Assembly (NCBI GenBank): GCA_002591745.1
Contig: PDLQ01000002.1
Span: forward strand, 124,001 to 188,000
Direction: 5' to 3'
Source of the DNA: Lewinellaceae bacterium SD302
GTDB lineage: Bacteria; Bacteroidota; Bacteroidia; Chitinophagales; Saprospiraceae
Length of the DNA stretch: 64,000 bases
A model generated the notes under the pieces. It saw only the letters and a list, made by a program, of their open reading frames with translations. It was not told the origin of the DNA and ran no database searches. The position numbers and the translations under genes were made by a program. Below are positions 1-8,743 of the stretch, in pieces; positions within the stretch are counted from its first letter, which is position 1, and each line of letters opens with the position of its first letter.

Positions 1-1728
1 ATATTGAAGAAAGGTATTAATCGGGGCTACGGAGGTACTCTAAATGTGAGTACTGGCGTCCCTAATGATCACCGATTGGGGCTCAACCTCAATTTGCGGA
101 GGGAAAAATTCTCTGCCTTTGCCAATGGCCGTCTTCGCTTATCCAATTACAACGGCAGTGGAGATTTGACGCGTACCAGCGAACTGGCCGGCAACTTCAG
201 TCGTCTGGAAAGAAATATCGAGATGGACCGCGAGGATCGCAACGCCAATGGTTTCGCCGGCTTCGATTACTACCTGAATGAAAAAACGACGCTGACTTTC
301 AGCTACGCCATCTACCACGTGATCAACGACGATCAATCAGATATGACCTTTGATCTGTTCGGAGACGACGACAATCTCACTGAATCCTGGAACCAATTTA
401 CAGACTATCAGGAACCGGGCACCTACCAGCAATTCGACCTGAGCCTCAACAAAAAGCTCAAGGGAGAACAGGAAGAAATAACGATCTACCTCCAAAGCGA
501 CCTTACCAGCGAAGAAGAGCTGGAAAACATTATGCTGAACACCAGCTTCCCCGATCAGGCAGAGTTGCTCAACTACCGAACGACAACCATCGAAGGCAAC
601 CGCGACTATCTGGTACAGGCTGATTATGAAAACCGGCTCGGCGAGTACGGTAAATTTGAACTCGGTCTTCGTGGCGAAACCAGGGTCATCAGTGCCGACT
701 ATCTAGCCGAAATTCCGAATGGCGACGAATGGGAATTACTGCCCGGCTTCGAGAATGAATTCGATTACTTTGAGAGCGTTGGTTCAGTCTATGGGCAGTA
801 CAACTATAACAAGAACAAATTCGGCTTTCAGTTGGGGCTGAGGAACGAATACACCGAGATCAGGGTAGAGAACTCGGACGAAGCCAATCGCGATTTCAAG
901 AAGGGTTACAACCGGTTATTTCCTTCGGCGAGCATGCAATATGAGATGAGTGAAAGCCAGAGTTTTCAACTGTCGTACAGTAGTCGGATTCGTCGGCCGA
1001 GTTTTTGGCAACTTAATCCTTTTGCGGGTATCGAAAATCCCACCAGACTGTTTCGAGGCAACTCCGATATCAATCCCAGTTTTACCGACCGCCTGGAAAT
1101 GACCTACCTATTACGCACCGAAAAAGTTACGTTAAATCCATCCGTTTACTTCAGTACGACCGAGAGCTATTTCTCTTCCTTCTACGATGAAGAGGCCGAA
1201 AACATCTTCAACCTCAATTCAAGTACAATTACCGAATTCCCGATCAACCTACCCCGTGAACATAATTATGGACTGGAAGTAAACACCACTTTCCGCCCTT
1301 CCGAGGCCCTGGATATTTTCACTACCCTGAACGTCTACGGCTTTGAGCAGACCGGTCAGTTTGCGGACCAGGATTTTCAGGTGAGCAATACGACCTGGTC
1401 CGGTCGCCTGCGTGCCAGCCTCGACGTTGGTGAGAGCACCCGCCTGACGGTGTCGGGCAATTACCGTGCACCCGTCCAGATGGCTCAACAGCGTAACCTG
1501 CCACTGTTTATCTATGACTTTGGCGGCAGCAAACGCTGGGGAGACCGGATCACCATCTCGGCCAATCTACGTTCGCCCCGTTATTTCAAAAGTACCATCG
1601 ATACCCAGGGCTTCACCCGCAGCGAGTATTTTCAGTGGACTGGCTGGCGCGGGAGTTTGAGCTTTCAGTACCGCTTCGAGAAAGGCGCAGATAGTGGAGA
1701 ACGGCGGCAGAGGGGGAGTATTCGGTAG
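1..1728 (+). CDS. TonB-dependent receptor-like outer membrane beta-barrel protein, 5' truncated
   Basis: The reading frame is open from the first base of the window, so this is the C-terminal part (about 575 residues) of a longer gene. The sequence is a run of amphipathic beta strands with alternating aromatic residues, frequent YNGSG-type turns and a C-terminal aromatic-rich strand (SLSFQYRFEKG), as in the OMP_b-brl_3 family of SusC/TonB-receptor-like barrels in Bacteroidota. The N-terminal carboxypeptidase-regulatory and plug domains expected in this family lie outside the window. The likely location is the outer membrane. The substrate cannot be inferred: no SusD partner follows, and the next genes are small unknown proteins on the same strand after a 228-base gap. 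Confidence 0.75.
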   Translation: MLKKGINRGYGGTLNVSTGVPNDHRLGLNLNLRREKFSAFANGRLRLSNYNGSGDLTRTSELAGNFSRLERNIEMDREDRNANGFAGFDYYLNEKTTLTFSYAIYHVINDDQSDMTFDLFGDDDNLTESWNQFTDYQEPGTYQQFDLSLNKKLKGEQEEITIYLQSDLTSEEELENIMLNTSFPDQAELLNYRTTTIEGNRDYLVQADYENRLGEYGKFELGLRGETRVISADYLAEIPNGDEWELLPGFENEFDYFESVGSVYGQYNYNKNKFGFQLGLRNEYTEIRVENSDEANRDFKKGYNRLFPSASMQYEMSESQSFQLSYSSRIRRPSFWQLNPFAGIENPTRLFRGNSDINPSFTDRLEMTYLLRTEKVTLNPSVYFSTTESYFSSFYDEEAENIFNLNSSTITEFPINLPREHNYGLEVNTTFRPSEALDIFTTLNVYGFEQTGQFADQDFQVSNTTWSGRLRASLDVGESTRLTVSGNYRAPVQMAQQRNLPLFIYDFGGSKRWGDRITISANLRSPRYFKSTIDTQGFTRSEYFQWTGWRGSLSFQYRFEKGADSGERRQRGSIR

Positions 1729-1739
1729 TGTAGTAGTTA

Positions 1740-1853
1740 GTCAGGAAGTCGGGAGTCAGGAGTCAGGAGTCAGGTAGTTATTTGGCATTATTTGATAATA
1801 TTTGATATAGCTGCTACTATTTAAAGCTGCTACTATCAGACCACCTGACTCCT
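1740..1853. repeat. Intergenic short tandem repeats inside an inverted repeat
   Basis: GTCAGGA-like heptamers recur at 1740, 1748, 1755, 1762 and 1769. The 11-mer at 1765-1775 (AGGAGTCAGGT) is repeated in inverted form at 1843-1853. Between the arms lies a direct repeat of AGCTGCTACTAT at 1809-1820 and 1825-1836, plus two copies of TTTGATA. The whole could fold into one stem with a 67-base loop. No coding potential is visible. Confidence 0.6.
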
Positions 1854-1862
1854 AACTAACAA

Positions 1863-1880
1863 CCTTGCTACTTTGCCAGG
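1863..1880 (+). repeat. Dispersed GCTACTTTG element (intergenic copy)
   Basis: This copy reads CCTTGCTACTTTGCCAGG. It is one of 18 exact GCTACTTTG 9-mers in the window and lies 77 bases upstream of the next start codon, on the same strand. Confidence 0.7.
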
Positions 1881-1956
1881 AAAAAACAGTTAAATCGCAA
1901 CAAGCTGAAAGTCTCACGGTTAGGCAGTTATTCTTCACCAAATAAATTTTTCAAAA

Positions 1957-2181
1957 ATGAGTAAGGAAACAACTACCTGGCCCGATTTAGCCATTGGCCT
2001 ATACGAAAAGCTAACCGGTCGGGGTGCCGAAATCAGCTATGAGTTCGACAACTTTGAACTTCACGTACCCCGTAGCACCGATAGTGACATGAACACGGAC
2101 AACATGGCCCCCTGGAAAATGAACGGTACACTCCGCATCACGACGCGTGACAAGCAAAAAGGTGATAAGGCCAATGGTTAG
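1957..2181 (+). CDS. Small protein of unknown function (74 aa)
   Basis: I do not recognise this family. The protein begins with a tryptophan-containing amphipathic helix (WPDLAIGLYEKLTGR), followed by two or three predicted beta strands (AEISYEFDNFELHVP, MNGTLRITTRD) and a charged tail. There is no signal peptide, so a cytoplasmic location is likely. Its stop codon overlaps the ATG of the next gene (ATGGTTAG), so the two are probably translationally coupled. Codon usage resembles the neighbours, which supports a real gene. It lies upstream of two secreted proteases but may be unrelated to them. Confidence 0.6.
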   Translation: MSKETTTWPDLAIGLYEKLTGRGAEISYEFDNFELHVPRSTDSDMNTDNMAPWKMNGTLRITTRDKQKGDKANG

Positions 2182-2494
2182 CCTAACTAAAACAGCCATT
2201 GAGGGAGACCTGATCATTACGGCTCCCGATGGCACCGGTGCTGTTTCTATTAGTGGAGGCAGTACCGGTCCTTTACGGGTGAATGCTTCGGATTATCCGA
2301 CCTTGCGCCAACTTGCCGCTGACGCCCGACAGGCTTCTCCCGCCCTGGGACCCCGTACGATCGCCGGACAGCGTAATCCATTCGGTCAGGAAATTGCGGT
2401 ACTGGTAGATGATAAACCCGTAGTCAGTTGGCCGGCAGGGGGGCGGATAAGGGTAAACAACCTGGTCCGGGCACTACGTTTTTTGGCAGGATAA
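2174..2494 (+). CDS. Small protein of unknown function (106 aa)
   Basis: The start is placed at ATG 2174, which overlaps the previous gene's last codons; an in-frame start at 2147 is possible but less economical. The protein is rich in Gly, Ala and Pro with alternating short strands (DLIITAPDGTGAVSISGG) and ends in a basic segment (GGRIRVNNLVRALRFLAG). It has no signal peptide or membrane helix. I do not recognise the family. Tight overlap with the upstream gene suggests the two products act together. Confidence 0.55.
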   Translation: MVSLTKTAIEGDLIITAPDGTGAVSISGGSTGPLRVNASDYPTLRQLAADARQASPALGPRTIAGQRNPFGQEIAVLVDDKPVVSWPAGGRIRVNNLVRALRFLAG

Positions 2495-2558
2495 GATTGA
2501 CCCGAGCTGGTAAAACGAAAATCTTTAATTTAGCAGGGACAAAAGTCTACTCCCGAAC

Positions 2559-4100
2559 ATGCGTTTTACCCTACTATTGGCGGCTATCAGCTTGCTCTGC
2601 AGTCTTTCAGCTCAATCGCCACGACCTACTGGTGAGATATTCGATGCCGATCTTTATAATTCTCTTCCCCTTAAGGCCAAAGTAAGTACCCGGGCCGTTC
2701 TGCCACCGAGCGTTAGTCTGGAAAAATACTGCCCGACGCCGGGCGACCAAGGCGAATTCATGACCTGTTCCGCCTGGAGCTCCGCTTACCACTTCCGCAC
2801 GATCATCGAAGCCAAGCAACGGGGATTAACTGATCGTGCGAGTATCGACAAACTGGTCTACAGCCCTACCTGGGTTTACGAGTTGTTGAAACAGGAGGGC
2901 GACGATGAGTGCTTCAATGGCCTGGCTACCGCGCGTTCGCTCCTGGTCTTCAAAGAACTGGGCGTACCCAGCTATGCCGATCTGCCTTTCGCCTGCCTGA
3001 GCGGTAGCCAGGAAGAAAGATTCGTCACTCTGGACCCGCTGGTTGAAAAAGCCGCCGCAGCCAAGATTCGGGACCTGCAAATTCTGTTTAAATATGGCGA
3101 CGCAGTGGAGCCGGAAGTTAAAGTCCGTGCCATTAAAAAAGTGCTTGCCGAAGGCTACCCCGTGCTGGTTTCCCACACCTTGTACAACAGCTTTGGTAAA
3201 AGTAAGGAAGTATGGAAACCCGAAACAGGCGAAGAACTGGCCGATGAACACGGCTCCCACGCCATGGTGATCGTGGGCTACGACGACGAAAAACACGGCG
3301 GCGCTTTCCGCTACCTCAACTCCTGGGGGCCAAATTGGGGCGACGGTGGTTTCCTCTGGGTCCCTTACTCCGTCACGGGAAATTTATGTTACGGTGCTTA
3401 CCAGGCTTTCCCGTTTCCTAAAACGCCGAAACCGGCCCCTGCACCCACTCCGGTGGTCAACGTCAGTCCCAGCCCGGCAGTGCCTAACGTATCTCCCAGC
3501 CCACCGCCTCCGGCTCCCGTTACGGCCAGTTTACCCTCCGGTGGAATGGACTTTGTAACCCGCCTGGGTAGTCCGATGGAAGTCAGCCGAATCTCCACCA
3601 GGGGCCTGATCGTAGAAAATGATACGCCAACGGGCAGCCGGGAAATGTCTGCCTACCGGATGCGTGAATCCTACCCCTCCGGCACCCGGTTTCGATTTTA
3701 TCTGAATACGGACGTCGAAGGCTACGTTTATGCGTTTGCTTCCGACCTGACGGGCGCGGTCAACCAGATTTTTCCCTACGACGAAGGAGTTTCTCCCCTC
3801 ATTGGTGGTAATTCCGTCATTGCTTTTCCGGCCGACGACAAGGTAATCCGCATGGACAACCAGCCGGGCACCGATTACCTCCTCGTTTTGTTCAGTCAAC
3901 AAGCCCTGAACACCAAACACCTACTCGCCAAAATGAAAGCTACCGGCGGGGGACTGACGGCCAAGGTCGAAGCAGCTCTCGGCAAAGCATTGATCGGCCA
4001 GGACGATATCGAATACGCTCCCGGTCGAGTCGGTTTCTCCGTGCGGGAAGGAGCAGTGGGAACGGTGGTTCCGGTGATGGTGGAAATCAGTCACCGTTAA
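2559..4100 (+). CDS. Secreted papain-like (C1A) cysteine protease with C-terminal DUF4384-like domain
   Basis: A signal peptide (residues 1-19, ending CSLSAQ) is followed by a C1-type peptidase core at about 55-290. The nucleophile is Cys70 in GDQGEFMTCSAWSSAY, the His is His234 in HGSHAMVIVGY and the Asn is Asn254 in RYLNSWGPNWGDGG, so the catalytic triad is complete. A Pro-rich linker (about 288-325) leads to a C-terminal domain of about 150 residues that resembles DUF4384 (FYLNTDVEGYVYAFASD, then a Pro/Asp-rich stretch), a module often attached to bacterial caspases and serine/threonine kinases. The linker carries STRGLIVEND (Arg348), which recurs in the next gene. That gene encodes a secreted caspase and starts 72 bases downstream on the same strand, so a shared role in extracytoplasmic proteolysis is plausible. 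Confidence 0.85.
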   Translation: MRFTLLLAAISLLCSLSAQSPRPTGEIFDADLYNSLPLKAKVSTRAVLPPSVSLEKYCPTPGDQGEFMTCSAWSSAYHFRTIIEAKQRGLTDRASIDKLVYSPTWVYELLKQEGDDECFNGLATARSLLVFKELGVPSYADLPFACLSGSQEERFVTLDPLVEKAAAAKIRDLQILFKYGDAVEPEVKVRAIKKVLAEGYPVLVSHTLYNSFGKSKEVWKPETGEELADEHGSHAMVIVGYDDEKHGGAFRYLNSWGPNWGDGGFLWVPYSVTGNLCYGAYQAFPFPKTPKPAPAPTPVVNVSPSPAVPNVSPSPPPPAPVTASLPSGGMDFVTRLGSPMEVSRISTRGLIVENDTPTGSREMSAYRMRESYPSGTRFRFYLNTDVEGYVYAFASDLTGAVNQIFPYDEGVSPLIGGNSVIAFPADDKVIRMDNQPGTDYLLVLFSQQALNTKHLLAKMKATGGGLTAKVEAALGKALIGQDDIEYAPGRVGFSVREGAVGTVVPVMVEISHR

Positions 4101-4131
4101 ACCAATGCATCAAGCCTGTCGTCTGATTTAT

Positions 4132-4150
4132 CTGGCTAACAAAGTAGCAA
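4132..4150 (-). repeat. Dispersed GCTACTTTG element (intergenic copy, minus orientation)
   Basis: The plus strand reads CTGGCTAACAAAGTAGCAA. The element sits between the two protease genes, 22 bases before the second start codon, and points against the direction of transcription, so it is not a promoter for that gene. Confidence 0.7.
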
Positions 4151-4171
4151 TGAAGCTGTATAATCCCTAAG

Positions 4172-7100
4172 ATGAAAATTCTCCTCCTGACCTTTTTACT
4201 GGTAACTTGCCAGGGTCTCAGCGCCCAGACTGTAGAACTAATTGTCCCCACCGGCCATACCCGTCCGATCCTGAAGCTGGCCGTTAGTCCCGGCGGCGGG
4301 CTACTGGCCAGTTCAAGTATCGACGAAACGGTAAAAGTCTACGTAACGGATAGCGGGCGGGAGCTACATACTTTTCGCCCGGGAGCGATGGCCCGCGATC
4401 TGGCCTTTAGTCCGGACGGGCGCTATTTGGCCGTAGCCGCATTCAAGACCGTCTATATATTGGACCTGAAGGATTTCAAGACCATCCGTAAGATCGAGGG
4501 CTGGAACACCAGTTCCGTATGTTTCCACCCTGAGTTGAACGAACTATACTACCTCACTCAGCGCAGGAACAGCACCGGAGAAGACCCGCAGCAGGTGCGT
4601 AAAATAGCGATCCCCGGTGGTAGCGAACAAACCATTACTACGGTGAATATGGGCGAAAAAACAGGTGTCGCGGCGCTGGATATTTCTCCCGCCGGTGATG
4701 CCTTACTGGTCGTGTTGCCGGGCAATCTGGCTTACCGGGTACCTCTGGCCGGAGGAGAGATAAAGGCCGTCCCCGGCGCGCGTCGCTTTACACCCAATGA
4801 TCAGCTCTTCTATCTCCGCAAAACCCCAGGCACAGTTACCATGAGCGTGGAGGATCTGGAAGGTAGCCAAAGCTGGCAGTTGGCCACCGGTGATGCCTCC
4901 GTAACGGCTTTTAATCTGACCAAAACCATGGACTTCTATGACGGCAAACTCTATTGGAGCAACGTCACCGACCGCATCGCCAGTGGCAGTTACGTCACTG
5001 GTCAACTCTCCATGTTCGAGATGCCGCCCGGCTTACTGGACCGCGCAATCGCTACCGGCCCCGATGCCCGACTCTACGTGGCAACCAAATCTAACCAGGT
5101 TTACGTCTATCGCTTGCCTTCCCTGACTAGTCCCGACGTGATTGGCGAATCCGTATTGCCCCCGTTTTTTTTCGCCGGATCGGAGGAAGGAAACCGACTC
5201 AGTTGGGGCGGGCCTGCCGTAAGTTCTTTGCTCATCGACGGCCGTCACGTCCTTCAGCTTCGTCACCCCGGTCAGTTTTCCACCGCCGGTTCGTCCATCT
5301 CCGGAAACGGCAGTTTATTGATTGGCCACAGTACCCGTAGTGACCTTTTTTCATACTTCACCCCGGGCGTCCACGTACAAGTAAAGAACTACAAATCTGG
5401 CAAAGGGAATGTGCGGGCCGTGGCTACCAATAACAGTGGTTCACAACTGGCGGTAATATCCTCCTCCGGCTATATGATCATGAATACAGCCACGGATCGC
5501 AGTGTGTCCAAAGGAGATATTCTGGCGGGAGACGCTTACTACAAGGAAGATGCCGCTCTGAGTAACGACGGAGCACAACTGTTGCTCAACGTAGCGAAAT
5601 ACACGAATAACGACAGTAAACAGACCCGGACATATACTCGGTTGGTTAATCCGGCGACGGCCAGCGTTATCTGGGAAAAACAAATCAGCCTGGAAAGCCC
5701 TCGCTTCAGCCAGGATGGGCAGAGAATAGTAGGAGAGACTTACCAGCGATTCATTGCACTCGACGCAAGCAATGGTAATGAGCTGGAGAGTTACCCCATG
5801 CCCGCCGGTCGATTTCCTTATCAGAGTAAAGTGAATACCTCGCTCGACCGGGTGGCTTACACCCACGATGATCGTGCCTACGTCTACGAGTTAAGTGAGA
5901 AAAAAGAATACCGACTGACTGTTCCCAACGAAGCCAACCTTAACTTTAATCAAGTAGCTTTCTTCGGCGATGATTTCCTGGCCGTGACCGGACGGGAAGG
6001 CGTCGTCCGCATTTTTGATCTTCGAACGCGCAGCTACATAGCGGCTCTGGTACAATACGCTGAGGGCAACGACTGGGCCATCATTGGGGCCGACGGCCGT
6101 TTCGATGCCACCCCCGGTTCCATGCAAAAACTCTACTACCGGGTCGGGCAAGAACTGGTAGCTCTTGAGCAGCTCTTCGAAGGATTTTACACGCCGGGTC
6201 TAGCCGGAGAAATTTTCGGCAGAATGTCCGGAGGGGGAGTGCCGCCACCCATCAGTATCGGCAATCTGGTTCCGCCACCGACCGTGGAGATCGGTTACAG
6301 TGAGGGCAACCAGCGCGGATTGATCGTGGATGAGGACGTGCCGGAAAAATCCGTCGTTTCAACCCGCAGCGGCACGGCAAACATCACGCTGACCGGTAAT
6401 GCACCCGGTAGCCAGATCGCGGAATTGCGGCTCTATCAAAACGGAAAGTTACTGGGGGATGCCACGCGTGGGCTGATCGTGGAGGATGATCCTGGCCCGA
6501 TTGGTAATACCCGTTCTTTTCAGGTGCGTCTATTGCCCGGTACCAATGAATTCAAAGCCGTTGCGCTAAACCGGCAGCGGACGGAAAGCCATCCGGCGAG
6601 ATTGCTGGTGGACTACCAAAAACCTGCCCAACCCGGCACCGTTGGACGGAATAACAACGATCCGCCTTCCAATACGAATGATCCGGCTAACGGGGAAATC
6701 GTCAACACGGGCGACGCCAACGTAAATCTTCACCTCATCACCATCGGCATCAATGATTATGCCAATGCGAGTTATAACCTGAACTACGCCCGGGCCGATG
6801 CCAACGGAGTCGCCGCTGAATTACAATCCGCCACCCGGCAACTCGTTGGCGGCCGAACGCTAAAGACTATCCGCGACGCCGATGCCAAGCGGGAAAACAT
6901 CCTCGCCGGTCTAAGTGAGATCGTTGCAGCCGCCGGGCCAGAAGACATCTTCGTGTTTTATTACGCCGGCCACGGGGTAGTTGTCGGTGAGCAGGACCGT
7001 CAGTTTTATCTGGTCCCCCACGACGTGGTGGACATCTACGGGAATGCCGGCAACTTGAGTCAGCGTGGTATCTCTGCCAGGGAAATTCAACGGGCTTCGG

Positions 7101-7489
7101 CCATTATTCCCGCCCAGCGGCAATTATTTGTGTTGGATGCTTGCCAGAGTGGCGGGGCCCTGGAGAACCTGACATTACGCGGAGCAGCCGAAGACAAGGC
7201 CATCGCCCAACTGGCCCGCGCTACCGGTACCCATTGGCTTACGGCCTCGGCTTCGGATCAGTTCGCCAGCGAATTTGACGAGTTGGGCCACGGTGCTTTC
7301 ACCTACGTACTTATGCGGGCCTTGAGGGGGCAGTCTGACGAGAACAACGACGGCACCGTCACGGTGGTAGAACTTAAACGCTACCTGGAACGGGAGGTGC
7401 CCAAAATGACCCTGAAACATACCGGCCAGGCCCAATACCCCGCCAGTTTTGGCTACGGCAATGATTTTGGGATTGCCCGCCAGCGTTAA
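4172..7489 (+). CDS. Secreted beta-propeller protein with C-terminal caspase (peptidase C14) domain
   Basis: The 1105-residue protein has a signal peptide (1-18, ending GLSAQ), then WD40-like propeller repeats over roughly residues 20-640 (for example LAFSPDGRYLAVAA). A linker and Ig-like region follow at about 690-815, then a Pro/Asn/Asp-rich spacer. The caspase-hemoglobinase fold starts at about 855 (LHLITIGINDYANASYNLNYA). The catalytic dyad is His934 in FYYAGHG and Cys991 in LDACQSGG. The C-terminal acidic segment DENNDGTVTVVELKRYLE looks like an EF-hand-type loop and could bind calcium. Two copies of RGLIV(D/E)(E/D)D occur in the linker (Arg715, Arg766), matching one in the upstream protease. 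Bacterial orthocaspases are known to prefer Arg or Lys before the cut, so these may be processing sites; that is inference. It is most likely periplasmic or surface-exposed. Confidence 0.88.
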   Translation: MKILLLTFLLVTCQGLSAQTVELIVPTGHTRPILKLAVSPGGGLLASSSIDETVKVYVTDSGRELHTFRPGAMARDLAFSPDGRYLAVAAFKTVYILDLKDFKTIRKIEGWNTSSVCFHPELNELYYLTQRRNSTGEDPQQVRKIAIPGGSEQTITTVNMGEKTGVAALDISPAGDALLVVLPGNLAYRVPLAGGEIKAVPGARRFTPNDQLFYLRKTPGTVTMSVEDLEGSQSWQLATGDASVTAFNLTKTMDFYDGKLYWSNVTDRIASGSYVTGQLSMFEMPPGLLDRAIATGPDARLYVATKSNQVYVYRLPSLTSPDVIGESVLPPFFFAGSEEGNRLSWGGPAVSSLLIDGRHVLQLRHPGQFSTAGSSISGNGSLLIGHSTRSDLFSYFTPGVHVQVKNYKSGKGNVRAVATNNSGSQLAVISSSGYMIMNTATDRSVSKGDILAGDAYYKEDAALSNDGAQLLLNVAKYTNNDSKQTRTYTRLVNPATASVIWEKQISLESPRFSQDGQRIVGETYQRFIALDASNGNELESYPMPAGRFPYQSKVNTSLDRVAYTHDDRAYVYELSEKKEYRLTVPNEANLNFNQVAFFGDDFLAVTGREGVVRIFDLRTRSYIAALVQYAEGNDWAIIGADGRFDATPGSMQKLYYRVGQELVALEQLFEGFYTPGLAGEIFGRMSGGGVPPPISIGNLVPPPTVEIGYSEGNQRGLIVDEDVPEKSVVSTRSGTANITLTGNAPGSQIAELRLYQNGKLLGDATRGLIVEDDPGPIGNTRSFQVRLLPGTNEFKAVALNRQRTESHPARLLVDYQKPAQPGTVGRNNNDPPSNTNDPANGEIVNTGDANVNLHLITIGINDYANASYNLNYARADANGVAAELQSATRQLVGGRTLKTIRDADAKRENILAGLSEIVAAAGPEDIFVFYYAGHGVVVGEQDRQFYLVPHDVVDIYGNAGNLSQRGISAREIQRASAIIPAQRQLFVLDACQSGGALENLTLRGAAEDKAIAQLARATGTHWLTASASDQFASEFDELGHGAFTYVLMRALRGQSDENNDGTVTVVELKRYLEREVPKMTLKHTGQAQYPASFGYGNDFGIARQR

Positions 7490-7572
7490 TCATTTCAAAC
7501 ACCTGTACCCACTACCTTCCTGGGTGGGCTGCTTCTTCCGAAGAGGTGGAAATGTACGTTTCTCAGGAAAGC

Positions 7573-7590
7573 TTGCTACTTTGTTAGCCC
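7573..7590 (+). repeat. Dispersed GCTACTTTG element (intergenic copy)
   Basis: This copy reads TTGCTACTTTGTTAGCCC, 59 bases upstream of the phoH-like start codon, on the same strand. Here a promoter role cannot be excluded. Confidence 0.65.
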
Positions 7591-7648
7591 AAATTGCAAC
7601 TTTCATTCTTTTTTGGAGGTTTCCTAATTACATAAGAAACACAATCAT

Positions 7649-8737
7649 TTGAGCGAAATTATTCTCACCATCGATGGCGTTGACCCCGTCGAACTCTTAG
7701 GCAACAACAATAAAAACCTTCAGCTGATCCGTGAAGCTTATCCGGACGCGAAGATTACCCAACGCGGCAGCAACGTCAAGATTCGTGGGGAAAAGAAAGA
7801 TACCCAGCGCATCAAGAACCATTTGGAAATGATGGTGCGTCTGCTCAAGGAGTATCAGGAGCTGAGCAGCCAGACCGTAGAAGACCTGCTGGCCGGCGAA
7901 AATCCATTTAAGACGAAACTGAGTAGCGGACAGGGCAACAAAACCATCGTCCATGGCGTAAATGGCCGCCCCATTAAAGCCAAGACCAAAAACCAGAAAG
8001 CCCTGGTGGAGAGCGCAGATAAAAACGACATCGTCTTCGCTATCGGTCCCGCCGGTACGGGTAAGACCTACACTGCCGTAGCCCTGGCCGTGCGCGCCCT
8101 GAAGAACAAGTGGGTAAAACGCATCATCCTGACCAGGCCGGCCGTTGAGGCTGGTGAAAGCCTCGGTTTCCTGCCAGGTGATCTTCAGGACAAGATTGAT
8201 CCTTACCTGCGCCCCCTCTACGACGCTTTGGATGATATGATCAAGGCCGAGCACCTGGAAAAACTGCGTGATAACCGGACCATCGAGATCGCCCCTCTGG
8301 CCTATATGCGTGGTCGTACCCTGGACAATTGCTTCGTGATTATGGACGAGGCCCAGAACACCACCACCAGTCAGTTGAAAATGTTTCTGACTCGTCTCGG
8401 CCCAACCGCCAAGGCCATCATTACCGGCGACCTCAGCCAGGTGGATCTGCCCCGTAATCAGCAATCTGGTCTGCGCCGTGGTATCGATATCCTGAAAAAC
8501 GTGAAGGGGATCGGCGTCGTCCGTCTCAGCGCGGAGGATGTAGTGCGTCACCGTCTGGTCAAGGAAATCATCAAAGCCTACGATGGTGCCGATGAAGCAG
8601 AAGGTCGCGGCCGTTTCCGCCAGGATAATGGAACGGTGGATCGTCTGGGGTACCCCGGCCGCAGCCGCCGCGCCGACAATCCGGCCGAAGACGGACGGGA
8701 TGATCGAAATCAGGAGGAATTTGAAGCGGGGCAGTAA
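7649..8737 (+). CDS. PhoH-family ATPase
   Basis: This is a cytoplasmic P-loop ATPase of the PhoH/PhoL type. The N-terminal ~75 residues resemble the KH-like RNA-binding part of the family (ITQRGSNVKIRGEKKD). The Walker A is IGPAGTGKT at 132-140 and the Walker B is VIMDEAQN with Asp233 and Glu234. A sensor-like GDLSQVDLP follows. The C-terminal ~40 residues are a low-complexity Arg/Asp/Gly-rich tail. The start is TTG at 7649; no ATG is available before the conserved N-terminus. The next gene begins 6 bases after the stop, so they probably form an operon. PhoH proteins are linked to RNA metabolism, but the exact role is unsettled. Confidence 0.9.
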   Translation: MSEIILTIDGVDPVELLGNNNKNLQLIREAYPDAKITQRGSNVKIRGEKKDTQRIKNHLEMMVRLLKEYQELSSQTVEDLLAGENPFKTKLSSGQGNKTIVHGVNGRPIKAKTKNQKALVESADKNDIVFAIGPAGTGKTYTAVALAVRALKNKWVKRIILTRPAVEAGESLGFLPGDLQDKIDPYLRPLYDALDDMIKAEHLEKLRDNRTIEIAPLAYMRGRTLDNCFVIMDEAQNTTTSQLKMFLTRLGPTAKAIITGDLSQVDLPRNQQSGLRRGIDILKNVKGIGVVRLSAEDVVRHRLVKEIIKAYDGADEAEGRGRFRQDNGTVDRLGYPGRSRRADNPAEDGRDDRNQEEFEAGQ

Positions 8738-8743
8738 ACGCTA

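Noticed and set aside
7573-7590. GCTACTTTG as the general Bacteroidota -7 promoter box
   Set aside because: The consensus TAnnTTTG needs one more base than TACTTTG. Eight of the 18 copies lie inside genes and half point against transcription. A promoter role at one or two sites remains possible.
7697-8551. 284-codon minus-strand frame inside the PhoH gene
   Set aside because: It is a shadow of the phoH reading frame, which has intact Walker motifs; the minus-strand product shows no motif.
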